Of a DNA stretch of 64,000 nucleotides, positions 48,789-60,516 are shown piece by piece. Numbering within the stretch: position 1 is the first letter of the stretch; the number at the start of each line of letters is the position of its first letter. The position numbers and the translations under genes are program-made. The stretch is taken from the NCBI GenBank assembly GCA_002914845.1, contig JXTC01000169.1, positions 492,057-556,056 on the forward strand, read 5' to 3'. This DNA is from Trema orientale. Its lineage: Eukaryota > Streptophyta > Magnoliopsida > Rosales > Cannabaceae. Under the pieces are notes generated by a model. It did not search any database and had not been told where the DNA came from. It saw only the letters and a program-made list of their open reading frames with translations.

Positions 48789-48944
48789 TCTACAGTAGGG
48801 GCGTCCCTGCGTAGGGCCCTGTCTATACACCGTTTGATGGGAATCTGTGTATAAACAGATTCCCCACAGATTTCCGTTATTTCCCACAGATTCCCATCTA
48901 ACGGCGTATAAAGGGTGGCCCTACGTAGGGGCGCCCCTACTGTA
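48789..48944. mobile_element. Hairpin MITE nested in the MULE
   Basis: The left end CTACAGTAGGGGCGTCCCTG mirrors the right end GGGGCGCCCCTACTGTAG, and the inverted match continues inward through GTAGGGCC, a GTATA..CCGTT stretch and GATGGGAATCTGTG, covering about 60 bp per arm. The 156-bp unit could fold into one long hairpin. The base TA next to each end could be a TA duplication, but the superfamily is uncertain. Confidence 0.75.
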
Positions 48945-49217
48945 GCCATCTCCTTATTTATTTTGCATCAAAGAGAAAGTAAATTTACGTTGACGTTTAT
49001 TATTTATTTTATCTGTTTCTTATTCTTATTTACCTACTATAACCATCGACTATTCATACTTTCCTCATCCCATAGATTGAGGTCCTTTCAATTTTTTTTT
49101 TTATTTTCGTAGATACATGTTCTAATCAGCTATGTCTTTTATTTATGTATATTTACTTCATTGTTCATAATTTGTTTTTTTTAGTAATGCGTCACTCATA
49201 TCTATAGTTAATATCAT

Positions 49218-50990
49218 ATGGATGACTTGTGCCGGGCCAATACTGAGAAAATCGGTGGTTTATGGCGAGCTTGGGAGGTAATTTCCTTTCTAACGTGCAT
49301 TTGTAATAATAACACAACTATCCTTAATCTTAATCGTCATAAAACACTTGAACGAATATTTCTTAGTTATATATTAAAGTGTAGGTTTGAAACAAATAAT
49401 TATTATGACTAATTCTCATACTTATATTCTGCTCCTTAGTCTTCATGCCATGATGAAATCAATTTGGATTATCTGTACCAATCATTTTTTTCCTTAAATT
49501 TCATAAACGTACTCCACTTGGGTGAAATTCAGCATTTCAAAACCCAACTGAAAATTATGCAGATTTGGGCACGGGAGTACTTGCCATGCATGCGAGTTAA
49601 CGAACCACAACACGCTATTACATTCCCAAGATGCCTGCAATGGATTAATTCCCAACCCCCAAAAATGGAACTACAAATCCTCCTGCAATACTATCGGATC
49701 AAATTGTCAACTCTAACCTTTGATACTGTATGTGTTCTAACCATATAAAACCATATATCCAGAAAACATGATACAACTGTCAATCTATGTGTTTATGTGT
49801 TAAACACTGCAGGTACAGTGGGCACCTTAGGGAGATGAAACAAAGCTACCGGGTTATATACTCGATAACATGGAAGCGACAAATCAAAGATTACCACTAC
49901 CAGGACCTTATGGGGCTGAATGGTACCTCGGGGAGAGGGTTAGTATGCAGAGCATGTGTACACGTACTTCATACCTAAATATCCACCTCGTTCTATGTTG
50001 GTTCGCGAACGATTCACAGTTATTACTAAACCTTAGGCTGTACATGGTAAGCTAGCAAGCGAGTTTGTCTTCAACGATACAAGTATGGAATACGAAGATT
50101 TTAGGAAGCAATGGTTGTCGCCAAATAAGTTATCGCAGGTAAAATTTAACACCACTTATACTTCACCTTAGAACCATTGACTTCTTTAAATTAACGACCG
50201 CCATCAGTATTGACAGCTAAAAGTGAATATTTACTCTTCTTTAAATAACTAAAGTTAAGATTTTATCATTTATGTTCACTTCAATTGTGCCATGCATTTT
50301 ACAAGAAAAATGGCCCTCAAGCACATGAAAGTATCCATGAGAAAGAACAAGACCAGCATCAAAAAGATGAGTCCGTTGAAGATGTGATTCCAATACCGCC
50401 ATGGACATTGCTCCTTTCAAGCACATGTGGTGGTCCTAGCGTCATATGCATTCCAACAAATATTGGGATTGACAACCTTCGCATCCCACCACATGTAAGG
50501 CAGGTATAGTACATATTGTATTGTGCTTTCTCTTTACATCATGAAAGCCGTGAAATAGTACATTAATTGATGTCTACAATGGCAGGTGAGTATCTCAACT
50601 ACGAAGCAGCTTCTGAGAATGATAGCTGGAATGCAGCATGTCGTCATAGAACATGTAACAGATGCACGCGAGACTCTAAGAGCCTACGCAGCAATCATTC
50701 AAAATCTGCATCACCAAGTGGTAAGCAATCCATAATAAATTGTCATACGATATCCCTTATGAGTATCTAATAGATTATCAAATTGTCTCAAGCATGTTCT
50801 CAGCCAACATCGTTCTGGAATCGAAGAGGCGTCTTGTAAAAATGATGCAGAAAACCATGACGATTCCAATTTTAATTCATCATTTAATCTCTGAAAGCAC
50901 AGAATAGAGATACAGCTACGCATATTGTCGTTGATATTCTCTTTTCCAACGATGTCAATGCTACAGCCAAGCCAAATCATATAGTATGTA
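49218..50990 (+). pseudogene. Plant mobile domain (PMD) gene remnant carried by the MULE
   Basis: Exon pieces include 49218-49277 (MDDLCRANTEKIGGLWRAWE), 49563-49727 (IWAREYLPC, FPRCLQWI) and a third from 49813 containing VQWAP and EWYLGERV. The W-x-x-E-x-x-P, V-x-W-x-P and Y-x-GERV signposts and their order match the plant mobile domain (MAIN/MAIL-like). Later exons (NDTSMEYEDFRKQWLS; IPPWTLLLSSTCGGPS; STTKQLLRMIAGMQ) look like the divergent tail of transposon-borne PMD proteins. The host PMD proteins support gene expression and transposon silencing; the role of the transposon copies is unknown. A TAG interrupts the third exon after VQWAP, and the first third of the domain appears missing, so it is probably dead. 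Confidence 0.6.
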
Positions 50991-51984
50991 CCATACAAAT
51001 CATAAATCTTCGCCAAGCATCTCTTTATTCTCCGTTATGTTATTCTCAATCAGCGCACTATTGTTGTGTTATAAGCGCTGTTGTTTGTTTAAATTTCAGA
51101 GTAGTTACGATTGTACGAACCATTTTATTTTCAATTATCGTTTCACGCCTTTGCTAAGTTTCGTTCGTATTGAATTATATTCACACAATCCTAAACCAAA
51201 AATAATATGAGCTTCTTGTACAAATTATCAACTCATTCGAATAGGGGTGATGGAGAATTAAGTCCCTTGACTATGTAATTTATTACGATTTCGTCCTCTA
51301 CTTTCGGCCCATAGCCAATTAATTTCCTTATCCAGCCAGAAATGCAAAAATAATTAAAAAAAAGAACTAAAATAATAATAAATTTTAAGTAAGTTAAAAA
51401 TGACAACCAAATGAAGAAGCCAACGTTTAAACATGATAAATTTCTGCCCCTAACTGTTACTTTTTTACGTAAATAATAAAGGCTATTGTATTTGTTAATC
51501 AAATTCCCAAATACAAAATACCTCTGCAAACTATAATACGTGAAATTCTAATTCTAAATTTTTTTTTCCTTTCTCCCTAATAAACCAAAAGTACACTAAC
51601 TTTTATTACTCCTCTTTAGCAAAACCCACAAAAATTGCATACAAAAATTGGTGTCCCGTTTCTTACATTAATATACAATGTTGCAACTTGGCCACTCTCA
51701 TCTCCAGCACATGATATTAATTAATCCGCAATTATGTCCGCTATGATATAATTTACAGACTATTTTCCATTTGTACTAACAATAAAGCATTCTTCAAACA
51801 CAACAATAAATATTCTGTAATATAATTCATCAGGTTAATGATAGTCAAACTAACATAAAAATTTATATGACTTACAAAATACCATTATAGCCCATAACGC
51901 ATCAATAATCTCACCCATGAAATACAATCCCAGTCTGTAATGTATACTAGTAGTTCACCATAAACTCCACAAAAAACATCGTCT

Positions 51985-54475
51985 TCAAGTAAATGACCCA
52001 ACCTGTTCCCAGAACTTAGCTAGATTCACAACTGAATTGCGTATTATGTTGTCATGGGACATAGTGATTTGCAACGCAACACACTCACCCTCGTCATGGA
52101 CTGTGCCCTGTATATGGAGAACCAAACACCAGACATTAACTTTCCTTACACTATATTGTCCAATTTTGGTCAATAAGTATTAATAAATAGCTATAACTAC
52201 TTACATGATCGCATATATCACTACTTATGTATGCAGCTTGCATGGCCTTTATCAAATCAATACCACGACCGTTGTCCAAAAACTGACTGTGATAATCACG
52301 TGCCTCCATGAAATGACCTTCCCATATTCTTCACCTTCTTCTTCATTTCATCATCTAACGCCATATCTAAAGCCTTAAGCTAGATGCGATTATATAATAG
52401 TCAAAAACACCCAATAAATAGCTTAACAACATTGCTGCAATTTGATATATAATACTAAAATTTCATTATCTACATTTAACATAAACATTAAATAACTCAA
52501 CAACATTGCTATAATTTGATATACAATAATGAAATTTCATTATCTACATTTAACATCATAATTAATGACTTCTTACCACCGTGTCCAATATTGCAGTACC
52601 CAATGCAATAGAAACAATCTTCAAATTATCGTACACATAGACAACTTCCTCATCCACAAGAATAATTGTCAAAAACTAATGTCTTTTAGCCAATATCGGG
52701 ATGAGTATTTATAAATAAACAAAATACAAATCTATCATTAATTTAACCTGAAGAAACTTAATTGCATCCGTTTCAAAAAAAGTTTTCTCCATCTTCTTTA
52801 CTAAATAAGATACAGTTCTAACCTTTTCACAATTTGCTAATGGACCAATCCATTTCTTTCACGTCTCTACATCGCTTGCTATATCAAACCGAAAATATTG
52901 AGGCCTTTAATAAGTAATAAAAATAATTTATTACTACAATGAGATTACATAAATAGCAACATATAAATATGTTTAATCACTTTATGACCTTGTATGCTTC
53001 CATTGTAACTTACACTCACAGTTGTCGGAATCCACCAATACTTTGCTCTATTTTGGCTTCTCTGACATTCGTACTTTGTCAACAAGTCAACTACAGCATT
53101 AACAATCTGTTTACATAACCAAACACATTCAAAAATTTCAAATGCTAAATAAGATATAGCTCTAGCAAATTATTAAGTACGAGTCTTTAAATTTTAATAC
53201 TGGACATACCCGACTATCAACTAACCCAATGCCTCCAAGAGACAATATGTGTGATCGTCGAACAATAACATTATCAGTCGCAAATAAAATCTCGCTGCAA
53301 ATAACTCCACATCAATATAATAAATAAAAGAATACTAAAAATACATTGAACATAAAAACTTTGTTAACTCTTCTCCATCTCCATCGTAAAATTGTACTTC
53401 CTGATGGCAGAATCAGGCAACATACAATTTTCGGACTGACAATGAATTAGTTCAAACATACATTCTCCCAATACATGATTCTTCACCAAATTTGATCCCT
53501 TGTACGGATACGCACATGCTATTGGGTAAGCACCACCATAAGATTTATCAACAACTTCAGTCCCATATACCATGCATAGAACATCTGAAGGAATCTCCTA
53601 AAAAATAATTTATTGCCCACAAAAATCATCGCTTATTCTAGTTTGAATAAAACTATCACAGTATTACCAAATAGCTATGTAAAAATATTAACTATTCGGG
53701 CATATATTTTAATTTTCACTTACATTCTTTAGAAGTTTCAACATCTCATCACCAGTAATGTCATTCAGCATATCATTTTCCAAATTTTACCGCCTTCCAG
53801 CATTATCTCCTCCTCCAATTCGGCTCCAACGGGATTATATAAACGGTTCAACTATTTTTCCCTCCTCGTTAGGCTCTTCTGCTCGACGACTCTTTCCTCC
53901 ATTATATTCCTTCCTGCATTACCATTATCTACCACAAAATTACCTTCACAATCCATTGAACTAATCTTCTCACTCACACAAACAATTTCTTTAGTATCAT
54001 GTAACTCAACAATCTCAATGTTACGACGAATTTTTGTCTTCATAAGCTTAGTTTTTTCATCTGATTTATGATCATTATTATAACCATGCATATTGTCTTC
54101 CTGTACCATGAAATCATTACCATATCCATCTCCTTTATTTTCACTCCTAACCATGAAATCATCACCTTCAATCCATTTATCTTCATATCCTGATTCAATA
54201 TCCTTATTACTAGCTTCCCCCCCAGTGACACATTTTAATTTCATAACCAATTTCTCTGCCAAGTCAGCCCCAACAAATAACTGATTTCCAACAAATTCGA
54301 CTCCATCATCTAAGCCACCTTCTAATCTAGTACATTCTTCATCACAATACACAAGGGTATCATGAATCTCAATCCTATTACTTGTGCTTGTCGTGCTCTC
54401 TAACCCACTAATTGACAAACCATACAAAACCCTCCTGCTACGGCTTCCAATAAGACTGTATTGTTCACTCTCCAA
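51985..54475 (-). pseudogene. Second Ulp1-like protease gene of the MULE, decayed
   Basis: The minus-strand reading begins MESEQYSLIGSRSRRVLYGL (54475) with a long acidic N-terminal region. It continues with VVDKSYGGAYPIACAYPY (about 53545), IVRRSHILSLGGIGLVDSR and IVNAVVDLLTKYE (about 53270-53080), and TIILVDEEVVYVYDNLK (about 52680-52630). The last two resemble Ulp1 segments: the 'ddxxIn' helix and the strand ending in the catalytic Asp. In the His-Trp dipeptide expected before that strand, the Trp codon is a stop. A closing block DEGECVALQITMSHDNI (about 52095-52040) may be the Cys region. Frames shift between blocks. It is clearly different in sequence from the 38760-41474 gene and is on the opposite strand. 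Confidence 0.55.
52425..52572. repeat. 74-bp tandem duplication
   Basis: AACAACATTGCT.CAATTTG... and AAATTTCATTATCTACATTT recur 74 bp apart (copies from 52425 and 52499), probably in an intron of the second Ulp1-like remnant. Confidence 0.8.
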
Positions 54476-56253
54476 TGACCCAATAAGTGTATCAATAAAT
54501 GGCTTTCAATCTTTCTCCCTACTATGTTCAATCTCCCTACTCTGTATAATCATATCCATCATACAACGAATTCGACCTCTAGTTACAACAATTTCTTCAA
54601 CATGTGTACCAAGCCAGTCCAATATCTGACTCGTAAAATTCTCCGCTATTCTCAACCTAACATATTACATTACATAAGAATAATAAAAACATAAATCAAA
54701 CAACATTGGTCGAACATACAAACTAACACAAAATTTACGAAAAAAATCCACCACTTTTCGATCATGCATAAACCACATAACAATTAGCAAAACGCAATAA
54801 AAGCCATCTGTTACAACATGATAGAATTTTTAGACCACATACCTTTTTCCCCACAACAACTTTAACACTAAATTAAGAATATTCTCACCTGATTATACAA
54901 TAACATTTCACTGATTATGCATACTAATTACATAAGAATTGTACAACAATTTTTATACCATATACCTTCATCCCCACCACATAAGAATTTTTATTCACAC
55001 CATAAGCACTTAAACTCAAAAATTGGAAAACTAACTATAATAATCTATCACCATTGAATTACCACTTAATCCAACTGCCACATCAACTTTAATCCCCACT
55101 CAACCATATATTTCAATACAAAGTCAGTCATACCAGATAACTATAAATTAAAGTCCCTCAAAATTCTACTATTAATTTATTAACTGACCAAAAACCTGAA
55201 TCCACCTAAACAAATATCAGAACTACAATTACAATTCTCACCTCAAAATACTGAGCCTGCTACGATCAATTTTCACCTAACAACCCGGTCGTCCTCCTTA
55301 AATAGTACTTTCCATCGCCTCAAAATTCTGCCGCTATCGAGATCGAGTTTCATCTAACAAAATGGTCATCTTCCTATCACACTACTATTCAGCAATCACC
55401 TCAAATTTTTGGCATTACCGGGATACAGTTTCACTCAAGCTGACATGTCTTCCTTACCTATGACTACCGAGTCTAACCCAATAATATGGGTCGTCCTCCT
55501 TTACGACAATTATTGACTTCACCTCCATTCACAACCTTAAATTGATTAAAAACCCATCACCACTTGACTAACGGGAACACAAAATAAATCCCCAAACTAT
55601 AGATTTAAATAAAATTCAAGACCCAATAACTAGAAAATCATATTCGCCACGGAACCTGATATTTTTCTTTCAACATCATTCATCATCACTTACCACAATA
55701 ATAAAAATGCCTTTTTCTAGCTGTGTCTTGATCATCATCTTCTTCCTTGTGCTTTCAACTTCTTATTTCAAAACAGCATTATCCTTTTCTCCTCAAGAAG
55801 ACCACAATCCTCGTTTACCCACCATTCCCAAATCCTACCATTAGTAACTCACCCTAAACTTGAATCCCCCAAAACCAAAAAAATTAATAAATAAAATTAA
55901 CAACAATAAAAATTATCAACTAAATAACGACAATACAAATTATCAACTCACAATTTCAACATTACCGAGAGCGACCAAGAACTGCTGCTGTGATGCTACC
56001 TAGAGTGAGTTTCAGCCGCGCCGTCCTCCTTAATCACTATTGTTTGTATGCCACCCTCACATCAGAACCTCTGATAGTCGAGTACTACAGTACTTAAATC
56101 GGTTGAAAATCTAAATGAAAGAAACTAACATCATATAATGTCCCTCACGGCCAACTAACGGGTTTGTAACTGAGCGGCTAACATACCAGAATCCAATAAT
56201 AAAGTTTATGTGGGCCACCAAACCCCCCTCAGCCAATCAAAAAACATATAATG
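54476..56253. other. MULE right subterminal region with degenerate repeats
   Basis: No gene is visible. Between about 55250 and 55545, and again near 55946-56060, a 70-80 bp motif recurs: a cctcaaaattctg-like start, a taccgagatcgagtttcac-like middle and a ggtcgtcctccttaa-like end. At least four diverged copies are seen. Subterminal repeats of this kind may bind transposase, but that is inference. Confidence 0.5.
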
Positions 56254-56301
56254 GGGTGTATTGATAAACCCAATTGGCTATACCGTATGGTAGAAACCCC
56301 C
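56254..56301 (-). repeat. Right terminal inverted repeat of the giant MULE
   Basis: Its reverse complement starts GGGGGTTTCTACCATACGGT, matching the left end for 48 bp with about five differences. Confidence 0.93.
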
Positions 56302-56310
56302 TAAAATAGA
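56302..56310. repeat. Right target-site duplication of the giant MULE
   Basis: TAAAATAGA, identical to 37582-37590. Confidence 0.92.
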
Positions 56311-57770
56311 ATAAACTTTTGAGTATATAAGGCTCTTATTTGAGGATATTATTAGAAAAATATTTATGTGTATAACTCTATATATATATATATTGAGCTA
56401 GTCAAATATTCTAAAATTTCACTTTCGAAAGCAGAATAAATTTAGTTATTATTAAACATGTGCAGTCGGGAAAATTGTATTATTTTTGGAGGATTATAAC
56501 CAATCAGTGTTTCCAAAATTCTGAGGTTCAATATTTCATTATACTAAATGTCCTTTTTAGTGTATTAAAACTATAAACACTTCTTTAAAAAGGGGGGGAA
56601 AAAAACTACCAATTTATATATAGTTTTTAACCTTGAGTTATCGACTATAAAATTAACTAGGGTAGATTTTTTTTTTTTAACTACAAAATCGACTTCCCCG
56701 TTCAATTATATTAATTCCAAATTTTTATGGTTTCTTTTTTATCTAAAGAACCAAGTTTTTATGTTTATAAATTATAATCGAATTAAACTTTTACTTTAAT
56801 AATCTCTTCTAATATGCGCAATCAATTTCTCAAAGCATGAGTAATTATTTGAATAAGTATGATAGGTTGAATAATTAATAAAGATTTAGAAGAAGAAAAC
56901 ACAGGTTTCTGAAACATTAGTCTATTTTGTCGTTCCTACTTTCATATCTCATTTGGTAGGTTTTATAATTTTTTAAAAAAAAAACCTCATTTTGTAGGGG
57001 AAAATTATATTCTCATTTTTTTTCCTTTTCTAATGAGTATATTTGAATACTCTCTCATTTATTATTGAAAGTGAGTTTGAATAGTATTTGTTTTCTAATT
57101 CCGTATCATTTTCTAAGTTAAGAAGTCTAATTCGTACATTAAATTAGATTTTCATCATCTTTAATGATTATAGTATATTCTTATGCCTTTTATCTTTTCA
57201 TTTTTTTTAGGTGATATTATGCTACTTGTCATAATTTGACGAAGAATGCCATTGTGCTTGGTGATAATTTTCCCTCAAATTTCCTGATAATGATTGAATC
57301 CATTGAATGAGATTATTAACTCTTCTTTAATATATATATATATATATCAACACACTAGTATGTACATTTTACAAAAAAAGAAAAAAGAAAAATCAAACTA
57401 CATAACATTGCATATGTGGATTTTTTTTAAAAAAAGGAAATTTGCTTATATGGATTAAAGATGTAAGGATTTGGAAAATACATTGGAGAGAAGCAATAAA
57501 TTGGAAGACACATGTTATTCTTCGATTGTCTCCGACACTATGATGAGAATAAGATTGGATTTAGGTTTCTCAATGGGAGATGTACATAAATACCCCGTTT
57601 TTTGGCCAAATGAATCAGTACGTGCGTGCCCCTTTTTATTATTATCTACATAAATGCCCATCTTTAAATCAATGTTTTTCTTTATTCCAATTTTATCCTC
57701 AAAACCCAAAATAGCACAATACCGTCCACCACATCGTCAAGTTTGGAGTCTTTATCCTGTAAGACTAGCT
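56311..57770. other. AT-rich intergenic sequence
   Basis: No gene or bounded element is visible. A (TA)n run lies at about 57328-57348. Confidence 0.4.
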
Positions 57771-57786
57771 CTCTGTCTTCCCCTCC

Positions 57787-58147
57787 CATGGCGGCCGGAA
57801 CTACCTCAACCTCTCCAGGTTCCGGGATAGTTTCAGTCATGTGACTTGGGAGCTTAGTACGTGGGTTCGCTGGTATGCGGTATTCATGGAGACCTTTTTA
57901 TCCACTTTTTGGTTTCTTCCTCGGGTCATCCTCGCTTGTTGCCTTGGAAGAGGACCGAGTTTCAGTGAGTTGGAATAGCGATTTGATAAGGGAGACTGAG
58001 CCGGATCTAGCGAGTTTGCTCGAACGGATCCGTGCTAAGCTCAAGCCGGATCTTATCGATTCGATTCTTATCGGGAAGATTGGCCGCCAATTACAAGTTC
58101 TATTTGCTATCTATAGAGTCCATGGAAATGTGTGCTTGATAGATTAA
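57787..58147 (+). pseudogene. Unrecognised gene fragment
   Basis: This GC-richer island begins ATGGCGGCCGGAACTACC at 57787 (a short frame ending at a stop within about 55 bases). It then has an open frame to 58147 with FGFFLGSSSLVALEEDRVSV and ETEPDLASLLERIRAKLKPD. The codon use looks gene-like compared with the AT-rich surroundings, but I do not recognise the family and see no splice partners. It may be a captured or retroposed fragment. Confidence 0.3.
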
Positions 58148-58460
58148 TTACTTTTAGAAAACTTTATAAAAATTAGAATTGAGACTTTTTCCCCCTTCAA
58201 TTTTTTGTTTTGAATAATATTGATGTTTCCTCCATAACTGGTTGTGACTCACTCGAGATTTTGGATGTATAATTTGTGACTTACTGATGAGCATCGATTT
58301 TTTTCTTTCTACACAAGTCAAAATTATATTTTTTAAATAATATTTCCATAAAAAAACGAATTACGATATAAGTTTTTTCGGTTGGTACCAACGACATAAT
58401 TATTGTTCAAATGCATAACAGAATTAATCAAGTAAGATATGTACCATGACAAGAGAGTTA

Positions 58461-58797
58461 TATACACAGTAAATTAATTCTATACCGTATGATAAATCAA
58501 TTTTATGCACTAGTAAATAAATTATTTATACTGTTAAATTAATTATACACCTGGTAAATAATTATATACTATGGTAAATGAATTATATACATCAGTAAAT
58601 AAATTATATATTATAGTAAATGAATTATATATATCGATAAATAAATTATATATATCCGTAAATTAGTTATATACACCGATAAATGAATTACATACATTGG
58701 TAAATAAATTATACATACTTATAAATTAATTATACACTCTGGTAAATAAATTATTTATATTGGTAAATTAATTATATATGATAAATGAATTATACAT
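58461..58797. repeat. AT-rich minisatellite, about 21-bp unit
   Basis: Roughly 16 diverged copies of GTAAATRAATTATATACATC follow each other. There are no other features. Confidence 0.8.
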
Positions 58798-59803
58798 AGA
58801 GATATAATGGTAAACTATAATCACTATAACTTATAAAGGGATATAGAAGTCAATAAAATGAAAAAAAAAAAAAAAAGATATTCATTAATACATAGCTTTA
58901 AAAATGAGCATGTGGTATAATTTTTTCTTTCTCAATAGAGAAAAGATTGAAAAGTATAAAACTATTGTTGGTAAAAAATCATATTTGGTTTGTAAAAATT
59001 CATTAAATCATAATGCTACTTTATAAAAATGCATTACTAATTGGGTTTAATAGCAAAATGATTCGAATTTTACGCCCAATTTAAGTAAATATTCATTTTT
59101 CAAATATTATTGCAAAATATCTGCTATATATGTTTATATACCAAATGTAAAATATTATACGCCAAGCATAAAAGTTTATATACTCAGTACATTAACTGAA
59201 ATTGGTAGATAAGTACATCTACCAAGTATAAAAATATATGTACTTGGACATTTAGTTATCCATAAGGATAATGCTTGATGTACCAACTTTTGTACTAAAT
59301 TTTTAATACCAACACATGTGGTATGTGATTCGTCACCACTGAATTGGTGATAATGTTTAATCTATTTGTGGCAAGTTTTAACACACCAAGTAATTAGTGA
59401 CAAGTTACATTGGTACAAAAGATGGATTATGTAGTGTTATCCTTAGCTATAAAATTTAAAAAATAAACATCTACTTAATCAAATTTAAAATATTGGTCAT
59501 CTACCTAAATTTTTCTTACTTTAATTGACCCATATTCAGGGATCTATATCATGTTATTTTGGACATATTCTATATTTTTAGAAAACGAATCCAATCAAAC
59601 TCGTCAAAAAGTTTTCAACCGATCCAATTCAACCTACAAATGCTCAGATTATATAGTTATTTGTTTAAAGATTAATAAGCTTTATTATTTTTTTGGCTGG
59701 AATTAAGTTTAATACGCCCATATATATGTATTGGTTTTTGTGTTAGTAAAGTAATAATCAGATATGATAAAATGTATCATACAGGTTTATACCTTAAAAT
59801 ACA
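58798..59803. other. AT-rich intergenic sequence
   Basis: No gene or bounded element is visible on either strand. Confidence 0.4.
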
Positions 59804-59811
59804 ACTAATAG

Positions 59812-60508
59812 TAGGGATGTCAACGGGGCGGGGCGGGGCGGGATCGGTTTGGTGTTTACCATCCCCATTCCCATTATTATTTTACTATACCATTCCGACA
59901 TCATTCACCATTTAATTTGGTGCGAGGCAATTTCCGGGAATCCCCATTGGGGATCGGTTTCCCCATTAGTATATCGGGTTCCCCGTTTGGAATTATCATC
60001 TTGAATAAATTACACAATCCTATATTAGTCCAAATCTTTTAAAAGTCTAAATACATCAAAAAAAAATCAAAATTAAAGTTAAATTCATTAAAAATTCTAA
60101 TTTTAGACCTAAATAACCAAAAAACACATTCAAATAAAACTTTAAGATGTTAAAATTGTCAAATGTAAAATATTTAATACCAAAATCATATAGCATATCA
60201 TTCATTCATAAAGCTAACACAATCCCAAATAACTCAAACAATATTAGTATATGACTATATATTATTAGATCTTAAAAAAAAAAAAAATCTACTTGAATCA
60301 CTATTATATAAAAAAATAGAAATTAATTTATATATAATCGGGGCGGGGTCGGTGCGGGGCACTCAATCCCAAGCCCGCCCCGCCCCGCTAAATATTAAAC
60401 AGGAAATCCCTGCCCCATGCTTCGCACTATTTATAATGGTGAAAGCTCGTCCTATTCGGGTCGGTGCACTGCAGTGCACCACCCCATTCGGTGAAATTGA
60501 CATCCCTA
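59812..60508. mobile_element. Non-autonomous hAT-like element
   Basis: The ends are short inverted repeats, TAGGGATGTCAA and TTGACATCCCTA. The flanks ACTAATAG (59804-59811) and ACTAGTAG (60509-60516) form an 8-bp target-site duplication with one mismatch, as expected for hAT elements. The ends are GC-rich (GGGGCGGGGCGGGG on the left, CCCGCCCCGCCCCGC on the right) around an AT-rich core. The 697-bp interior has no coding potential. Confidence 0.75.
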
Positions 60509-60516
60509 ACTAGTAG

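Larger units (their letters stand above)
37591..56301. mobile_element. 18.7-kb Mutator-like element carrying Ulp1, PMD and transposase genes
   Basis: The 48-bp left end (37591-37638: AGGGGTTTCTACCATACGGT...) is the inverse of the right end (56254-56301) with about five mismatches. A perfect 9-bp duplication, TAAAATAGA, flanks the element, as Mutator-type transposition requires. Content in order: a C48 protease gene (+, 38760-41474), a FAR1/MULE transposase remnant (-, 46166-43448) with a flipped internal segment, a probable copia LTR (about 47700-48709), a hairpin MITE (48789-48944), a plant-mobile-domain gene remnant (+, 49218-50990) and a second Ulp1-like remnant (-, 54475-51985). MULEs that carry Ulp1-like genes are known in plants (the Kaonashi type in Arabidopsis, related elements in melon). 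The combination of two proteases, PMD and transposase in one bounded element is the unusual part. It sits between ASPM and Derlin. Confidence 0.92.
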
